Notes: generated by a model from the letters alone, not told the origin. A DNA stretch of 57,261 bases from Christensenella sp. UBA7862 (GCA_002500135.1 DLSM01000012.1:24941-82201), one strand, 5' to 3'; shown: positions 1 through 15,000, numbered from the stretch's first letter. A program made the numbers and translations.

Positions 1-21
1 ATAGCAAAAATATAGCAAAAA

Positions 22-44
22 AGAAACCAAATAAATTGGTTTCT
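22..44 (-). terminator. Intrinsic terminator of the giant surface-protein gene
   Basis: A perfect 9-bp stem (AGAAACCAA / TTGGTTTCT) with a 5-nt loop is flanked by T runs on both strands (T7 after it on plus, A6 before it). It therefore works as a terminator in either direction. It lies about 33 nt beyond the TAG stop of the giant minus-strand gene. A convergent plus-strand gene ending left of the window could share it. Confidence 0.8.
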
Positions 45-76
45 TTTTTTGTTGGCGCATTATGATTATTATTTGG

Positions 77-3000
77 CTATTTAAGTGAAACATATTTAAG
101 TTTTGAAATTAATTCAACACCGCCTTTTAACAGCTGGTAGCCATATTTTATTGCATCTACAACTGGCTTTGCTGGAGGATAAGCAACTGCAATAATCTCA
201 CCAACACCTTGAATGATTGCTTCAATAAGAGGACCAACATCAACATAATCGCCACTCCAGTCTGTTCTAAGATATTCTTTCCATTTCGCTATTGCATCAG
301 ATTGCCCAACCAAAGAACCTTGTAAACCTGCACTATAGTCTATGGAGGCAAGGGCATTTATTGTTTCAGCTATTTTTGATACGCCACCAATTTTCGATGC
401 TATTTCACCTAGTGCTGGGTTTTTATCAATCCATGAGAGAGAATCAAAAAAACCTTCAAAGAATGTGCCAGTTATGCCTAGTGCATCCTTGCTTCCACTA
501 TCTAGTCCTACGTTCGGTTTTTTCTTTGCTTTAAGTTGGAACACCCGCCAAGTGCCATTTTTATGAGACAAATATTCGCAGTTATCATTAATACGTGTTC
601 CGTTACGTTTTAAGTCTTCTCCTTCTCTTATCTCAAAATAACTTATGATGATATTTGGTCGTTGGACCTTACGTCTATCTGTTGCATTGCCACTAATCCA
701 AGACAGGAGTCCGTCTGAATAGCCATAGGCATAATGTCTTTCTGCATAGTCTTTTAAGAAGTCAACTGGAAGGTTGTTGAGATATTGAATACTGCAAAGT
801 TGTCCCCAGTTTGTGTGTGTGTCAATGTGAATATAAGGTTGTCTTGAAGCACATTCTGGACAAGTAACATATCCTGTTCCGTCACAATATGGACAAGTTT
901 TTTCGTAAGTCCTCGTGCCTACTCCATCACAATATGGACAATCTTTTGTTTCGCCATCAGCATCTTCATAACGTCCTGAGCCACCACATTCATCACACTT
1001 TCCTGTTGTAGTAACTGTGGCTTGATGGTCGTTTTGTGATTTGCAATCGGCCTTTCTTGTGTTGCCGCAGGTTTTACACCAAGTGTTTACATCGTCATAT
1101 TTCCCAATGATAATATTATTTGTGAATACTGGCAAAGTTCCGTCAGATGCTTTGAAAATATAATGATTTTTATACTTATTTTTCAAGTATTCTTTGTTTC
1201 TTTCTATAGCGTTTGAATTGTTCGTTGCACTTTCATCTAGTTTCATTCCTTCAATAAATGCACCCGCATCATAGTCGTCTGCAAATGACGTTACGCTTGA
1301 CTTTTTAAATGCTGTGCCAAGCAGATACAATGACAAACTGTCTGCTGCACCGTCTGGTTCTTCCTTGCTTGGGTCTTCGGTAGTTGGAGTCATTTTGCCA
1401 CTAACCTTGCCGCCCTCAAAGTAAACAATGCTGTTAACGCTTACAATTCCATCTGTGCTTGCCAGTCTATTTACCCCATCGCCATATTTGCTATCACCTA
1501 CGTGACCAAGAGTACCAGAGGCAACATTGTTAAGCACCTGAACTTTTTGTGCACCAGAGTTGTTGGAAATATTTGTTCCCCCTTTGATTGTAAATTTTGA
1601 GAAGTTTGTGCTGCTATTATTTGATTCCGAATTTGCCTCTGAGTTTGATCCTGAATTTAATTCCGACACCCATCGGTTTGAGAATGTTAGGACTGCACCG
1701 CCGAAACCATTTGTTTCGTTGTTTTGAATATCTGCACCATTAAGTGTCAACGTTCCTTTAACTTGACAAATGGCACCGCCACCCCAATAATCAATAAGGT
1801 TTTTCCCTTTGTCCTCTTCACCGGCTTTAACTTCGTATAGATTTTTGTCAACAAAGTCTTTAAGTTCCTTATTGCCTTGGTTTCCATCGTTCACCTTGCC
1901 TACTGCATAGTTATTAACGAAGTTGCCGCCATTAAGAGTAACTTCTTCACCACCAGCCACAAACAACGCACCGCCAGACGAAGCAATGTTACCTGCACCA
2001 ACAGTAAATTGACCTGCATATTTACCCTCAATTTGAGTGTTTGCACCAAAGCCTTGAACAATACTCGTGTCCCCGCTGCTCTTCTCGGCTACTTTAAATA
2101 TTCCACCAGCAACATACACAGCACCACCAAATGTTGCATAGTTTGCCCATTGCGCTCTGTCTTCACTAAGTGCAGATTTAATATCCTCTATCTGATTTTC
2201 ATCAAAGCCAGAGACACTTCTGCCATTGACTGAACCACTTTTGGCGTAGAGAATGTTATCATTTACACCTTTTTCATTTATTTCTGTGTCAAACTTAATT
2301 CCACCAATTATAAAGTTGCTTAATGTAACACTGCCACCGCCAATTGGTATTGCAATTGCGCCACCATAATTTGTTGCATGATTGCCACCCATTCTAAGAG
2401 TATCTGATTTATTATTTTTATCATCTACACCTGGCTGCGTAACTGCACCACCTCTAGCATAAATTCCGCCGCCCATATGCGCTGCAAAATTGTTGTTGAT
2501 GGCAGAACCGTTAAGTGTCACGGTTCCACCGCTGATAGAAATACCACCACCAACACCCATTACAAAATTATCGCTGTTATCAACATTGCCAATATTTAGT
2601 GCGGAATTTTCGCTAATTTTTCCGCCATTATTGACTGTAACTTCTGCTTCAGCCACACAAATGCCACCGCCACTTTGAGCGTAGTTTTCAGATATTTCAA
2701 AGTTATTCATTGTAAGTTTACCGCCTCCTGCGTATACGCCGCCACCTAACGTAAATGCACAGTTGTTCTTTATGCTGCCGCTGATTAGGTTTGCGCTGCC
2801 GCCTGAGATGTACACTGCGCCGCCGTTTGTTGCAATGTTGCCAAAGATATATCCTGAGGAGTCTAGGTTGTTTGGAGATCCATCACCTTTAAAGCCTACT
2901 GAAAGGGTGCCGCCACCGACATACACACCACCGCCGCTTGTTGCATAGTTGCCCGTTATGTTGCTGCTAGTAGGAATATTTTTGTTTTCTTCTTTAGTTG

Positions 3001-6000
3001 GTTTTGCGGCTTTGATATATAGTTCACCATTTTCGATATACACACCACCACCGCTTGTCGCATGGTTACCAGCAATTTGCACATTTTCAGCAATAGTAAC
3101 CGAGCCACCCTTCACATAGATTGCACCGCCCTTGTCTGCTGTGTTGCTTATGTCAGTTTTTGGTGCATATGGGTCAGTTTTAGTCTTATCTGACAATGCT
3201 TCTTTGTGTGCATTTATAAGAGTTTTTAGGTCATGGTCATTATCAATAGACTGATAAGCCTCGCCGCCGAATATTCCATTGACAAGAGCCACCTCACCAG
3301 AGGAAACATACAATGCGCCGCCGTTTGTTGCATTGTTTGCAGTGAATTTTGTACTGCCCGAAATTTCAAGTTTTCCACCATTTATGACTATAGCGCCACC
3401 ATTTGTGGCTGAGTTGTGTGAGATTATGTTCTCATCTGTATCATTCTCTTTAACAAAATAAACATTTGAGTTCTCAATATACATCGCTCCGCCTTCAGTC
3501 TTGTCTTTTTCGCCATTGTAACTCATTGTAACTCGTAAAAGTGTGACATTTGATGTGTGGTCGCTTGAGGAATCAGACTTACCAAAGACATAAATTGCAC
3601 CACCTTTTGCGGCTGTATTGCCTAAACTCTCCTTGTTAACCATATCATATCCGCCAAAAATACTGTCTTTTATTTCAACTGAATTTGGTTCAGTTGTGTC
3701 ACGTCTTGCGACATACATTGCACCGCCGTTTTCTGTTGCAGAGTTATTGTAGAACTTACAATCAGAGAAGATTGCACTACCACGAACATCTACAGCACCA
3801 CCATTGACACTTGCAGTATTTTCTTTGAAGGTTGTGTTTGAAATCTTTATGTTATTAACGCCTTGTTTAGATTGAATTTCAATAGCACCACCATGGGCTG
3901 CTTTGTTTTTAGTGAATGTGGAGTTATCATTTTTATCAGAGTCACCGCCGATTGTAAGACTAAATCTCTTATCACTTATTCCAGATTGAGGTTTATCGCC
4001 CGCTTGAATTTCGCCATTGTCGAAGTACAATCCGCCGCCAAGTCCGCCTTCTTCTTGCGAAGCAGTATTTTTCTCTATTGTTGCACTATGCATTTCAAGC
4101 GTTCCCTCGCAATAAACACCGCCACCTTTTGGAACACTATACTTACCAATCGAAATAACATCGTCAATATTACTTGATTCTCCGTCTTTTTGTTCTGGTA
4201 TTTTTGCCGTGTTGCTTGAGATTGTTCCAGCATTGATTACAAATTTTGCTGGGTAGTAGTTTGGCGTTCCTTCTTTTCCGTCTATAATTTCCTTTATGAT
4301 ACTATGTCCAACATACACACCACCGCCAAGGATAGCAGTGTTATTTGACAATGTTGCATTTCCTTGCAAAGTGAATTCTGAATCTTGCCCCGCAACAAAC
4401 ACTCCGCCACCTCTTAGAGCTGTGTTGTTTGAAATTGACGTTGTTTTTGTTTCCGCCATAGTTGAGGTTTCTGAGGATATCGTGGAAGTTCCTAGGGTAA
4501 ATCCCTTTCCTTCTGCAACATACACGCCACCGCCGTCACCACCAGTCACGCCAGATGGTGTTTCTGCCACCATTTCAACTTCATATAATGTCACGTTGTA
4601 GCTGATTGAACCACCAGATAGGGTTGCTTCTCTACTATTTGCATAAAGACCTGCACCCCAATAGGCTTGGTTGCTGTTAATGTTTCCAGCATTCATTACA
4701 AGTGTGCCGTCAAGATACACTCCGCCACCAAAGTCTGCAATATTTCCAGAAATTGAGCCGCCAACGACCTCCAATTTTCCCGCAACAAACACACCTCCAC
4801 CTCTGGCCTCTTTTCCCTTCTGGAATGAACTAGTTGAGCTATCAATGTTTGAAGACATTGTTGTGGCGACATTGCCTCTGATAACGCCACTTGTAAGGGT
4901 TGTTATTCCAGCAGTGTAAATACCGCCACCATAAAGTGCTTCGTTACCCGTGATAATTTCACTAGAAGCCGCTTCAATGATAAGTGTTGCACCGCTTGCG
5001 ACATACACCCCACCACCAAGTCCAGTTGACAATTTATTCAATTTGTTAGTAGATTCGGTCATATCTGCAACAGCCTTGTTGTCGTTAATGCTGCCACCAG
5101 TGAGTTTGATTGCTCCACTTGCAACATACACACCGCCGCCGTTACCGTTGTTTGCTTTATTGAAGATTATGCTAAGTCCGCTTAAGTTCATTGGCTTATC
5201 TTCTGTGCTATTAGCCACAATATACAAGCCGCCACCATTAGTTGCTACGTTTTTAGTGATGAGGTTATCTTTTCCATCAGAGGTGCTTGCAGTAATGCTG
5301 CCGTTCTCAAGATAAATTGCACCGCCGTTTGTAGCTTTGTTATCTTCAAATGTATTTCCGCCGTTTAGTTTAACAATAGAATCTTTTGCATACAAGCCGC
5401 CACCGTTGTCTGCTTTGGCTATGACAGAATTCTCATCATTCAATTTGTATGACTTTTGAATTGTTGTGTCAGAGATTGTAACCGTTGTATTAACTACTGC
5501 AATCGTTCCACCGTTGCCGCTAAATTCTTTCGTTGTATTGTCGCTAAATGTTACACCCGCTACTGTGAGTGTGCCGCTATTTGAATAAATTGCACCGCCG
5601 TTATCTTTTGCAGAGTTGTTTTCAAACATAAGGTCTGCCCCGTCTGACGATGTTGCAGTTTCGTCAGCTGAGCCGCTTGTTGAAGTTGTTATTGTCAAAG
5701 TTCCGCCATTTATGTTTGCAACTACGCCACCATTTGTAGCACTGTTGTTCGCAAATTTGCCACCAGAGATTGTAAGTTTGCCTTTATTCAAGACTGCGCC
5801 ACCGTCTGTGGCTGAGTTATCTGTAAAGACACAATTTTCAATCTTGCTTTCTTTACTTGAGGCTACAGTCACAACGCTGTCACCTGATATTTCATTATTT
5901 ATAATTGTGCTGTCGGTCATGGTGAGGGTTGCTTCTCTAGAAACCTGAATAACAGTTGCAGTGTTGTTTTCAATAGTCGCCTCATAGACCTTAACTTCGC

Positions 6001-9000
6001 CTACTGTTGCTTTCACAGCAATAGTATTGAAGTTTTTGGCCAAAGTATTGCTTCCCAGAGTAAAACTACCTTCATTTTCGACTGTTGCAATTCCAGCGTT
6101 GCCGGCTGCTCCGTCAAATATAACGCCACTTGTTGTAAGACTTCCATACACTTTGAAAATGCTTGATGTAAGTTCTTTTGACATCTTAACAACTTTTCTA
6201 GTTAGTCCGTCTTTTTCTTCTGTTATTGCCTCCCATTCGTGGCCGTCACCAGTTATTCTCCCCGAGCAAAGAGTTGCCGTGACGCCCTCATATACAGTGA
6301 TTTGCGATGACACTGCAAAATTGTCAATGTTTGGCATTTCGTCTAGGTCTTCAAGAAGGACAAAGTTCCAGTTGCCGCTTTCAACATAGGCAAATGCTGA
6401 TTCAAGTGATTCAAAAAATCTTATTGCCCCGTCATTTACATTTTCCCTCAAAACAATCTTTAAGCCGACAACAATGTTTTCGCCTTTTGCAATGAAGCAA
6501 TATGGAGAAACAAGGTCGTCAGTCACAAACATTCTTTCGTCAGCCCATTTTTCAGCATCATCACACATATATCCTGCAACAATGTGCCCACGTTTCTTTT
6601 GGTCCTCGTCAAGAGCAATCTTTATACTTGCACCAGATGAACAATGCTTGTCAACGTAAATTATTGCGTCATCACGGAAGTCATTTTCTGTATTTGTGTG
6701 AGGAGCAAGATAAACATGATCTGAAATTGTGATATTGTCACTTAGTGTGGCTGAACCATTTGTTGTGGTTATAAGAAGTGCTACAAAATAACGAGTTGAG
6801 TCAACATAAATTCCGTCACCTTTTGCAGCAATATTCGCAAACCCTTCGCCGCCCATTGTAATGCTTGCGATTTGAACTTTTGCTCTGCCAGTATGGCTGT
6901 AAATATAAATTCCGCCGCCATATTGTGCTTTGTTTTGTGTAATTTGAGTTGCATTGTCGCAATTACTAAATGTAACTTCTGCGCCCTCAGTCACATAGAA
7001 GCCGCCTCCGTTTTTCATTGCAATATTTTCAGAAATTATTGAATCTTTAACAGAAATTGCTGAGTAACTTGCGTAAACACCGCCGCCATAGCCGCCAATT
7101 TGATCATGGTGACTGTTTCCGCTTGTATCTGTATAGTTTTGTTCAAAACTTGTTTCGTTTGCAGAAATCGTTGTGTTTTGAATATTAACTTCTGCGTCAA
7201 GAGCATACAAGCCGCCACCAAGTCCATATGAAGTGTAAGCGGAAATATTATTCAACCTAGCATTTATGGAATATTTTGCTATGTTTCCTGAAATTGTCAC
7301 GCTGCCACTATCTTCAGATGAACCGATTGTTGCTGCAACGCCAACAATTCTATTTTCTTTATCGTCTTTCAAGATGTTGTCATATGTAACATTTCTTTCA
7401 TTTGTGTTTTGGTCTGTTGTAGTAAGGCTTATGCCGCCGCCAAATTTTTGCGCTTCGTTGCCTTGAATATCTACGCCTTTAAGATTAAGTCTTGCAACAA
7501 TGCTCAATTTTCCGTCAACAGTTTCTGGGCTACTTGCCGCAAACACCCCACCGCCAGAAAGAATAGCAACGTTTTCTTTTATTTGCACTTTCTTTCCGTC
7601 TGCAGAACTGCTTGTTTCTATGCTTCCTTTTCCAAACAGTGCAATTCCGCCGCCGTTTGTGGCTCTGTTGTGTGAAATTTCAACTCCTCCAGTAATTTCT
7701 AGAGTTCCGCCATTTCTAACAGCCAAACCGCCGCCAAGATAGTTTGCTGCATTGGAAGTTATCGTTCCGCCAGTGATTTTAGCTGTTGAATTGTCAATCA
7801 AAATGCCGCCACCAGAAACAAATGCTTTATTTCCTTTAATGGTTCCACTTTCAAAATTGAGTGTAGAGCCATTTTCAACATAAATTGCACCGCCACTGCC
7901 AGTAGCACTGTTTTCTATGAAAACCGAGCCACGAACGTTAAGTTTTCCGCCGTTTGTAACAACAACCGCCCCGCCGTCATTCACGGCACCAGTGCCTGTG
8001 GCTTTCAAGGTGTTCCCTTCAAGTGTCACATTTTCGCCAAGTGTAAGTGTTCCAGAGTTTCTGATAAACGCATCAACTCCTGCAACATTGCCGTTTGACC
8101 TAATGTCGCCGCTGAATGTTATTGTAGGGACAGTGCCGCCAAATGCTGTTGCAAAGCCTTCAATTACACTCTCAAAGCCAGTCACACAATTTGTTCCGAT
8201 GTAAACATCTCCATATCTGCCGATATTAAATACATTCCCGCCGTAGCCGCTTCTTGAAATGACTGTAGATTTTCTTGCTGCAATGTACACAACATCAATT
8301 ACATTTCCGCTTTCAGAACTTTGCGATACGCCTATTTGAACTGCTTCAGTAATAACCACTTCTTTTTCGTTAATAACAACCATAAGTTGTTCATTTTTTG
8401 AATTTTTGTGGGCGTTTGCTTTGTCAATTGCGTCTTGCAATTTTTCTGTAATATACCTGATATTCCCGTTTGTATCCACAACTTGATAGGATTGTGGTGC
8501 CAAAACTAGATAATCTTGACTTGCACCGCTTCCTTGTTTTAGGGTGTAGTCTGAGTCAACTGGAATTGAGAATTTAGGAAGTGCGTCCTTTGCATAAGTT
8601 GCCCCAACATACACAACTTTTGTTTCATAAGGCACGCCTTCATCAACATGCAAAGTTATGATATCTTGAATTCTATCCGAACCCAATGCAACAAAGAATG
8701 TGTCAACATAATTTCCTAGATAATTCTTCTCGTGGTGCAGATAAATTTCTTGATAGAGTGCTGAATAGTCAAAGTCATTATTGAAAATCAATGCTTTATT
8801 GTCAGAATTTGCCAGTGTGGAAGAATTTTTGAAAATGCTTTCGCCAGCGACATAAATTGTTGGTCTATCATTTTCTTTATTTTCGCCGAGGGTCACAAGT
8901 TTGCCAAAAACAAGATAACTTTCGCCACCGAACCAAACATCTTGTCCAGCTCTTTCTTTGCCGCTCTCGTCATTTCCGCTGGTGTTTTTCAAAATCTTTG

Positions 9001-12000
9001 TGTTGATTATAGTTGTATTTACGCCTTTAACAGCCAAGCCGCCAGCCGTCACTTTTGCAGTGTTGCCCGATATTTCTGTGTTAGAAATTTCTGCACTGCC
9101 ACCATCCCTTGCCACAAGATACAGCCCAGCACCAAAGTCAGCATCGTTCCCAGAAATTGTGACATTTGAACTTGCGCCCCCTTCCTCAGTGTATGCCGCA
9201 AGTTTAAGTGAGCCGCCAAGTTGAGCAATGCCGCCGCCATAGGTTTGAGTTAAAGCAGAGGATACTTCAGCATGGTTATTTGTAATTTCACCGCCATATA
9301 TGCTAAGTGAACCACTTGCAAAGTAAATGCCGCCACCAAACATTGCCGAGTTGTCTGTTATTTGCGAATTGCTTATTGTTACATTGCCACCCGCGACATA
9401 CACACCGCCACCGTTTGACACATAGTCGCCCTCTGCCACATTGGAAGAAATGTTATAGGAAATGATTGTAACATTGCCCGCTCCCACATACAAGCCAGCG
9501 CCAACTGTTGCAGTGTTTCCTGTTATGCTGCCCGATGTTTCGCTTGTGTTTCTTATTGTAACTTCACCTTTCTCAACATATATTGCTCCACCAGAGTATG
9601 CTAAGTTGTTGCTAAATGTTACACCCTCGATTGCAACTGCGTCAGACTTGCTTCTTGCGATGTAAATTGCACCGCCAAATTCACATTGTTGCTCTTCCGT
9701 ACTGCCATTTTCAGAGAAGCTGCCGCCAACAATACTCATAAGCCCAGTGTCATAAATTGCACCGCCTTTTGACGCCCTATTTTGACTAAATGTGCTGTTT
9801 GAAATATTTAGTGTCCCTTCTGCGTAAATTGCACCACCATTTGATGCGATATTTGAAATGAATGTTACAGAGTTTATTGTTGCCATTGAGCCGTCAACGG
9901 TGTATATTGCACCACCAAAGCCCGACACTCCTTGAGCAATGTTGTTTGCCATAAGTGTTGTAGTGCTGTCTGTTCCAACAACAATCGTCCCCGCAGAATA
10001 TATTGCTCCGCCAAGATTTGAGGTGTTGTTTTCAAGAATTCCGCCTAAGATGTTTGCATTGCCTTTGATGACTGCAATCGCTCCACCATATAGGGCATTG
10101 CAGTTTGCTATTGTGCCATTAAACATGTTCAAAGTTGCATATTCGTTTTCAACAGACACCGCTCCGCCATAGCCCGAAAGGTTGCTGCCATTTTGAATTG
10201 TAACTGCTTCATAAATATTAAGTGTTCCGCTGCTAACAACTCTAAACATTGCACTTGTCGCTTCAACTGATTGTGAATTTTCTCCACTTTCATCACTGCC
10301 AAAGATGTCAAGAGATTGAAGCACACTGCCACTAAATTCAGAATTATCCTTGTCAAAGTTAAGAGAAAGTTTGCCCGAAACTTCAAACATAACACCTGTG
10401 TAACTTGCGTCACGATAGATTTTTGCGTCTGCGTCTTTTTGACGAGTAATTGTTATGTTTTGTTTGTTTCCAACTTGGACAAAGTTGTTTTCGTCAATCT
10501 TTTGGTCTTGGAATATTTCAAAGATATAGTTTCTTCCTTCAGTCGTAGATTGCTCTGTTGCGTCTTTCAAACTTGCATAATTTATTGGTTTCCCTCTGTC
10601 TGTCACGTCAACAACTGTTGCAATGGTTGCATAAATTTTTGCCCCCATTCGTGTAAAGCACACACCCTCGCTTACAAATTTGCTTACTCCAGTTGTTGCA
10701 TATTTTGTATCGGCATACAAAGCAACATAAATTCCCTTGTCATCTTGCCATTCTGACTTGTCAAGTGGACTTCTCTCTAAGTGAAGTCTTATTCTATTTT
10801 TTCTCATAGAAGTTTCGCCTTCACTGCCAAGAGTTAATGCCACAACATCAATTATCTTGCCTTTTGGAAGATAAATTCCATTGCTTTCCTCTGCCTCGCC
10901 AAGAACGGTGTTGTTTGAAATTGAAAGAGCATGTTCTGAGGCGTCTTTTGAAATGTAGATATTTGCAAACTTTTCTGCATTTTCTGCGTTGCAAATATTT
11001 TCAGAAGATGACACTTCGTCAAGCACAACTCTTGCTTTGCCACCCACATAAATTGCTCCGCCGAATTCGTTTGCTGTGTTTCCAGAAAATTCTGCTTTGT
11101 CAATACTTAAGACAAGGTTTGTATAAATTGCCCCGCCAGAGTTAGAGGCGTTTTCTGTGAATTTTGCCGACAAAATATTAACATCTGCTTCTCTTTCTAC
11201 GCCCAAAGCGTTTCTTTCAAGATACAATCCACCGCCGAGGTTTGCAGTTCCTTTTTCAATGGTTGCAACATTTATCACAAGGCTGCCGTCAGAGTAGTAA
11301 ATATTTCCGCCATTTCCCGTTGCTCTGTTATCCGACAAAATTGCGTTTTCTATTATGTTTACAGTTCCGCCGTTTATGCTTAGTCCGCCGCCGTTTTCAG
11401 TTGCAATGTTGTTTGAAATCTTGCCAGTGTTCAAAGTGACTTCGCCATTTGAAACATAAATTGCTGCACCGTCTTTGGCATTGTTTTCCGCAATATCCAC
11501 ACTTGAAATAGCAACTTTGCCATTCTTCATGAATATTGCACCGCCCATATCTGCTTCGTTGTTTAGAAGTTCGCCAGAAGTCAAAGTAACTTCGCTTGCA
11601 AGTCCGTTGTTTTCTGTAACATAAATTGCACCGCCAGCAAAGGCCTTATTTTGATTTATGGAAGAATTTTTGATATTAACTTTTGCTCCGTCAACAAATA
11701 TGCCGCCGCCCAAAACATCTGTTCCAAGGTCAATGCTTCCGCCATTGTTCCCGAGGATAATTTCAGAAGAAGTAATACTTGAAGTCTTATCAGAACTAAT
11801 GTAAATGTTTCCACCAGTTGTTGCATTGTTTGAAGAAATTGTAACATTATCCGCCACAAGTACGCCGCCGTTTATTGCGACACCGCCACCTATTGCAGCC
11901 GAGTTGCCCATATTTGCTTCGCTCGAGCCTATTTTAACACCTTTATTAACACAAATTGTTCCGCCAACAACTGCAATTGCTCCGCCTATATTCTTTGCCG

Positions 12001-15000
12001 AGTTGCCATAGAATTCCACTTCGCCAGTTATATCAAGTTTGCCCGCACTCAAAAGCACCACGCCGCCTGACATTGTTGCCATGTTGCCGCTGAATAGTCC
12101 AGCAGAAATTGTGCTTGTCACGTCCTCACAATCAATGTAAATCGCACCGCCGTTTTGTGCGCCATTGTTTACAATTTGAGTTTCCTTGTCAGAAATATTA
12201 ACAACGCTTCCGTCTTGAGCGAACACAACGCCGCCACTCTTTGTCATAACTTCGCCGTCAAACATTCCGTTGTCGTGAATATTTGCTCTGGATATATTCA
12301 AAGTTGCTTGACTTGAAATGTAGAATACGCCGCCACTTGTCACTGCGTAGTTGTTATAAATTTCGCTGCCCGTGACGGAAATTGTGCCGCCCGTTGCATA
12401 GACAACTGAGCCATTTTGTGAAATGTGGTCATATATTTTAAGCCCAAGATTAAAGCCGACAACACCTCTGTTTACTTTTATAAGGCTGTCTGCAGATTCA
12501 CGTTTGCTGCCCACAATGTCAAGTTCTGCATTGACATATGTTGCGTCATCTCCCTCAACAAAGTTGCCGCCGAATGCAACATTGCCGTTGCTTTCAACGA
12601 TAAATGCAGTTTCGTCAGATTTTCTTGTGAATGTAATTCCGCCTCTGTCTTCGCTGTCAAGTTTTTCATATCCAGCGTAAATTGAAATTTGCTTATCTAT
12701 GGTGATTGTAGATTTCAGATTTATGTCACTCTTAACAACAATTTTGTTTCCGTTTTGAGCGTTTGCCACTGCGTCTTCAAGATTTGAATGATAGCTTATA
12801 AGTTCGTTTGTGCTGCTTAAAACATCAATCAAATTGTCAACAACAATGTTATATCTAAGATATTTTTGCCACTCTGCAGTTTTAACAATTCTTTGATAGA
12901 AGTTGATATTCGTATAAACAACACCTTTTCTATCTTCTTCAATGTCACTTGCAGTAATGCCCGTGCCATTTACAACTGCTTCAAACGCTGCAATGGAATA
13001 AAGTCTTGCTTCAACAAGTGTTGTCAATTCTTCAAATGTTTTATTTTTGCCAAAGTTTTCCGTTGTGCCAGAAAGAACAACACTCTGAAGTCCCGAGCCA
13101 TCAAACACTCTTTCGCCAAATGTTTGAACATTGCTTAGGTCAATGCTCTTTGGAATGTTTACACAATTTTGGAAAGCGTATGAGCCAATGTTTGTTATGT
13201 TTGAAATGTCAAACAAGCCACTTGTGCCAAGTTCAATCAAACTTGTACAATCACTAAACGCATATGCCCCAAATGTTTTAATGTTTGTTCCAAAGAAAAT
13301 TCTTTCAAGTTTTGCAAAGCCTTCAAATGCATAATCGCCAAAGTTGTCGAGTTTGTCATTTTGAACGTTAACTTGAACAAGTCCTTGTGGAATGACTACT
13401 TCGCCGTATCTATCTACAAACAGATACTTCAAACTTGACGCTCTCGCCACTCCGTCTTCGGCACTTCCGCCACCAACAAATGGAACAACAATGGAAGAAA
13501 GATTTTCCATGTAAGATAGTGAACCTTCACTCATTAAAGAAATTGTTTGAGGAATGGAGATTATTTCAAAAGTTGTTTTTGCAAATGCAAATGGGAGAAT
13601 GGAATTTATGTTGTAGTTTGTTCCGTTGTAATTTGCACTTTGAGCAACTGCATAATTTGCCTCATTTCCCATGTTTGAAATTAAGACTGCAAACAAACTT
13701 GCACTCATGCCGTCTGACAAATAAACATTTCCATCGTCTGCTACAAACATCGCTATGTTATCACTTTCTTCAAATGCTATATCTTTCAATGTTTCATTTG
13801 CAAAAGAACCAAAGCCAAACACTTGATTTTGTTTTAAGTTGTTAAGTCCCAAAAGATTTTTTGTGTCTTCAAAAGCAAATGACTCAATTTCAAAACCGTC
13901 AGCCACAAACTTGAAATTCAAAGATTGAATTTGACCAGCGGTCAAAAGACTTGAAATTCCAGTTATTGTTTCGCCAACGACAACTGATGTTCCCACTTTA
14001 TAAAGTTTGTGTTCTGGAAGAATGATATTTGCATTTTCAAGAGTTTGCCCTTCTTCGCTAAGTCCAACTATTTTGGAATCTAAATAAGTGAATACAAATG
14101 GGTTTGAATATTCTTCCCACACTGCATACAGTGTGACAGTTCCCGCAAATTTTGTTGTCATTTCGTTTGGATTTTCATAAGACTGTCTGATGTCTGGAGT
14201 GGTTGCACTTGGGGAATATGCCCAGCCAGCAAAGTATGCAAAATATTGGTCGTTTTCGTCCCTAATGTCTGCAATTTCCCAAACATTTCCGTTGATATCC
14301 GCAAAGGAGATATTGCTTTCCGTTCCAATTTCAAATCTTGCTGTTTCATTTTGATTTTCGCCGACAATATCTGTTATGCTTGCACCGATAATTGTTCTTG
14401 TGGTGTTAAGATTATAGACAATGCTATATTCCGTTTCTCTCACGCCATAAAGTTTCAAAATTCCAAGAGAAATGTCTTGATATTTTGCAAATTCCGCCAC
14501 AATATCTTGAGTTAAAACGAGTGAAGAGCCAAGTTCAAAGTTTACAACACTTGCATCTGGCAACATTGACCAGCCGTGCAAAATTTCAGGGGTTTCCATG
14601 TCTTGTGGCAAAACGCAAGATGTTGCGCCCTCAGCATATGTGTTTGTTCCAGTTGGTGAAACATAGATTGTGCTTGTTGGATATTCTCCATTTCCGCCTT
14701 CAACTTCAAATTGCAAGACATATGGAAGTGACTTCCACGCAACAAACAATTCAAAGACTGGTTTTGTAAACACGCTTGTTGAAATTGTGATATATCCTTG
14801 TTCGTCAAAGTTAATATTGCTTGCACCCAGCGAAACTTCTTTTGTTCTGCTTAAGAAGCCAATTTCATGTCCCACAAGTGCAAATGAAATTAAGTCTTGC
14901 TTGCTAACTGTAATCACGCCTTGACTATCTGGTTCAAATGCCAAAACTTTATCTTCACCATTGTTTGAAAGTATGTTCAATGAATATTTCACGAACACTG

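Noticed and set aside
4296..4601. Plus-strand open frames inside the giant gene, such as this Pro/Thr-rich one
   Set aside because: They are the antisense image of the GGAIYV repeats (giving TYTPPP-like words), have no ribosome binding sites and recur wherever the repeats occur.
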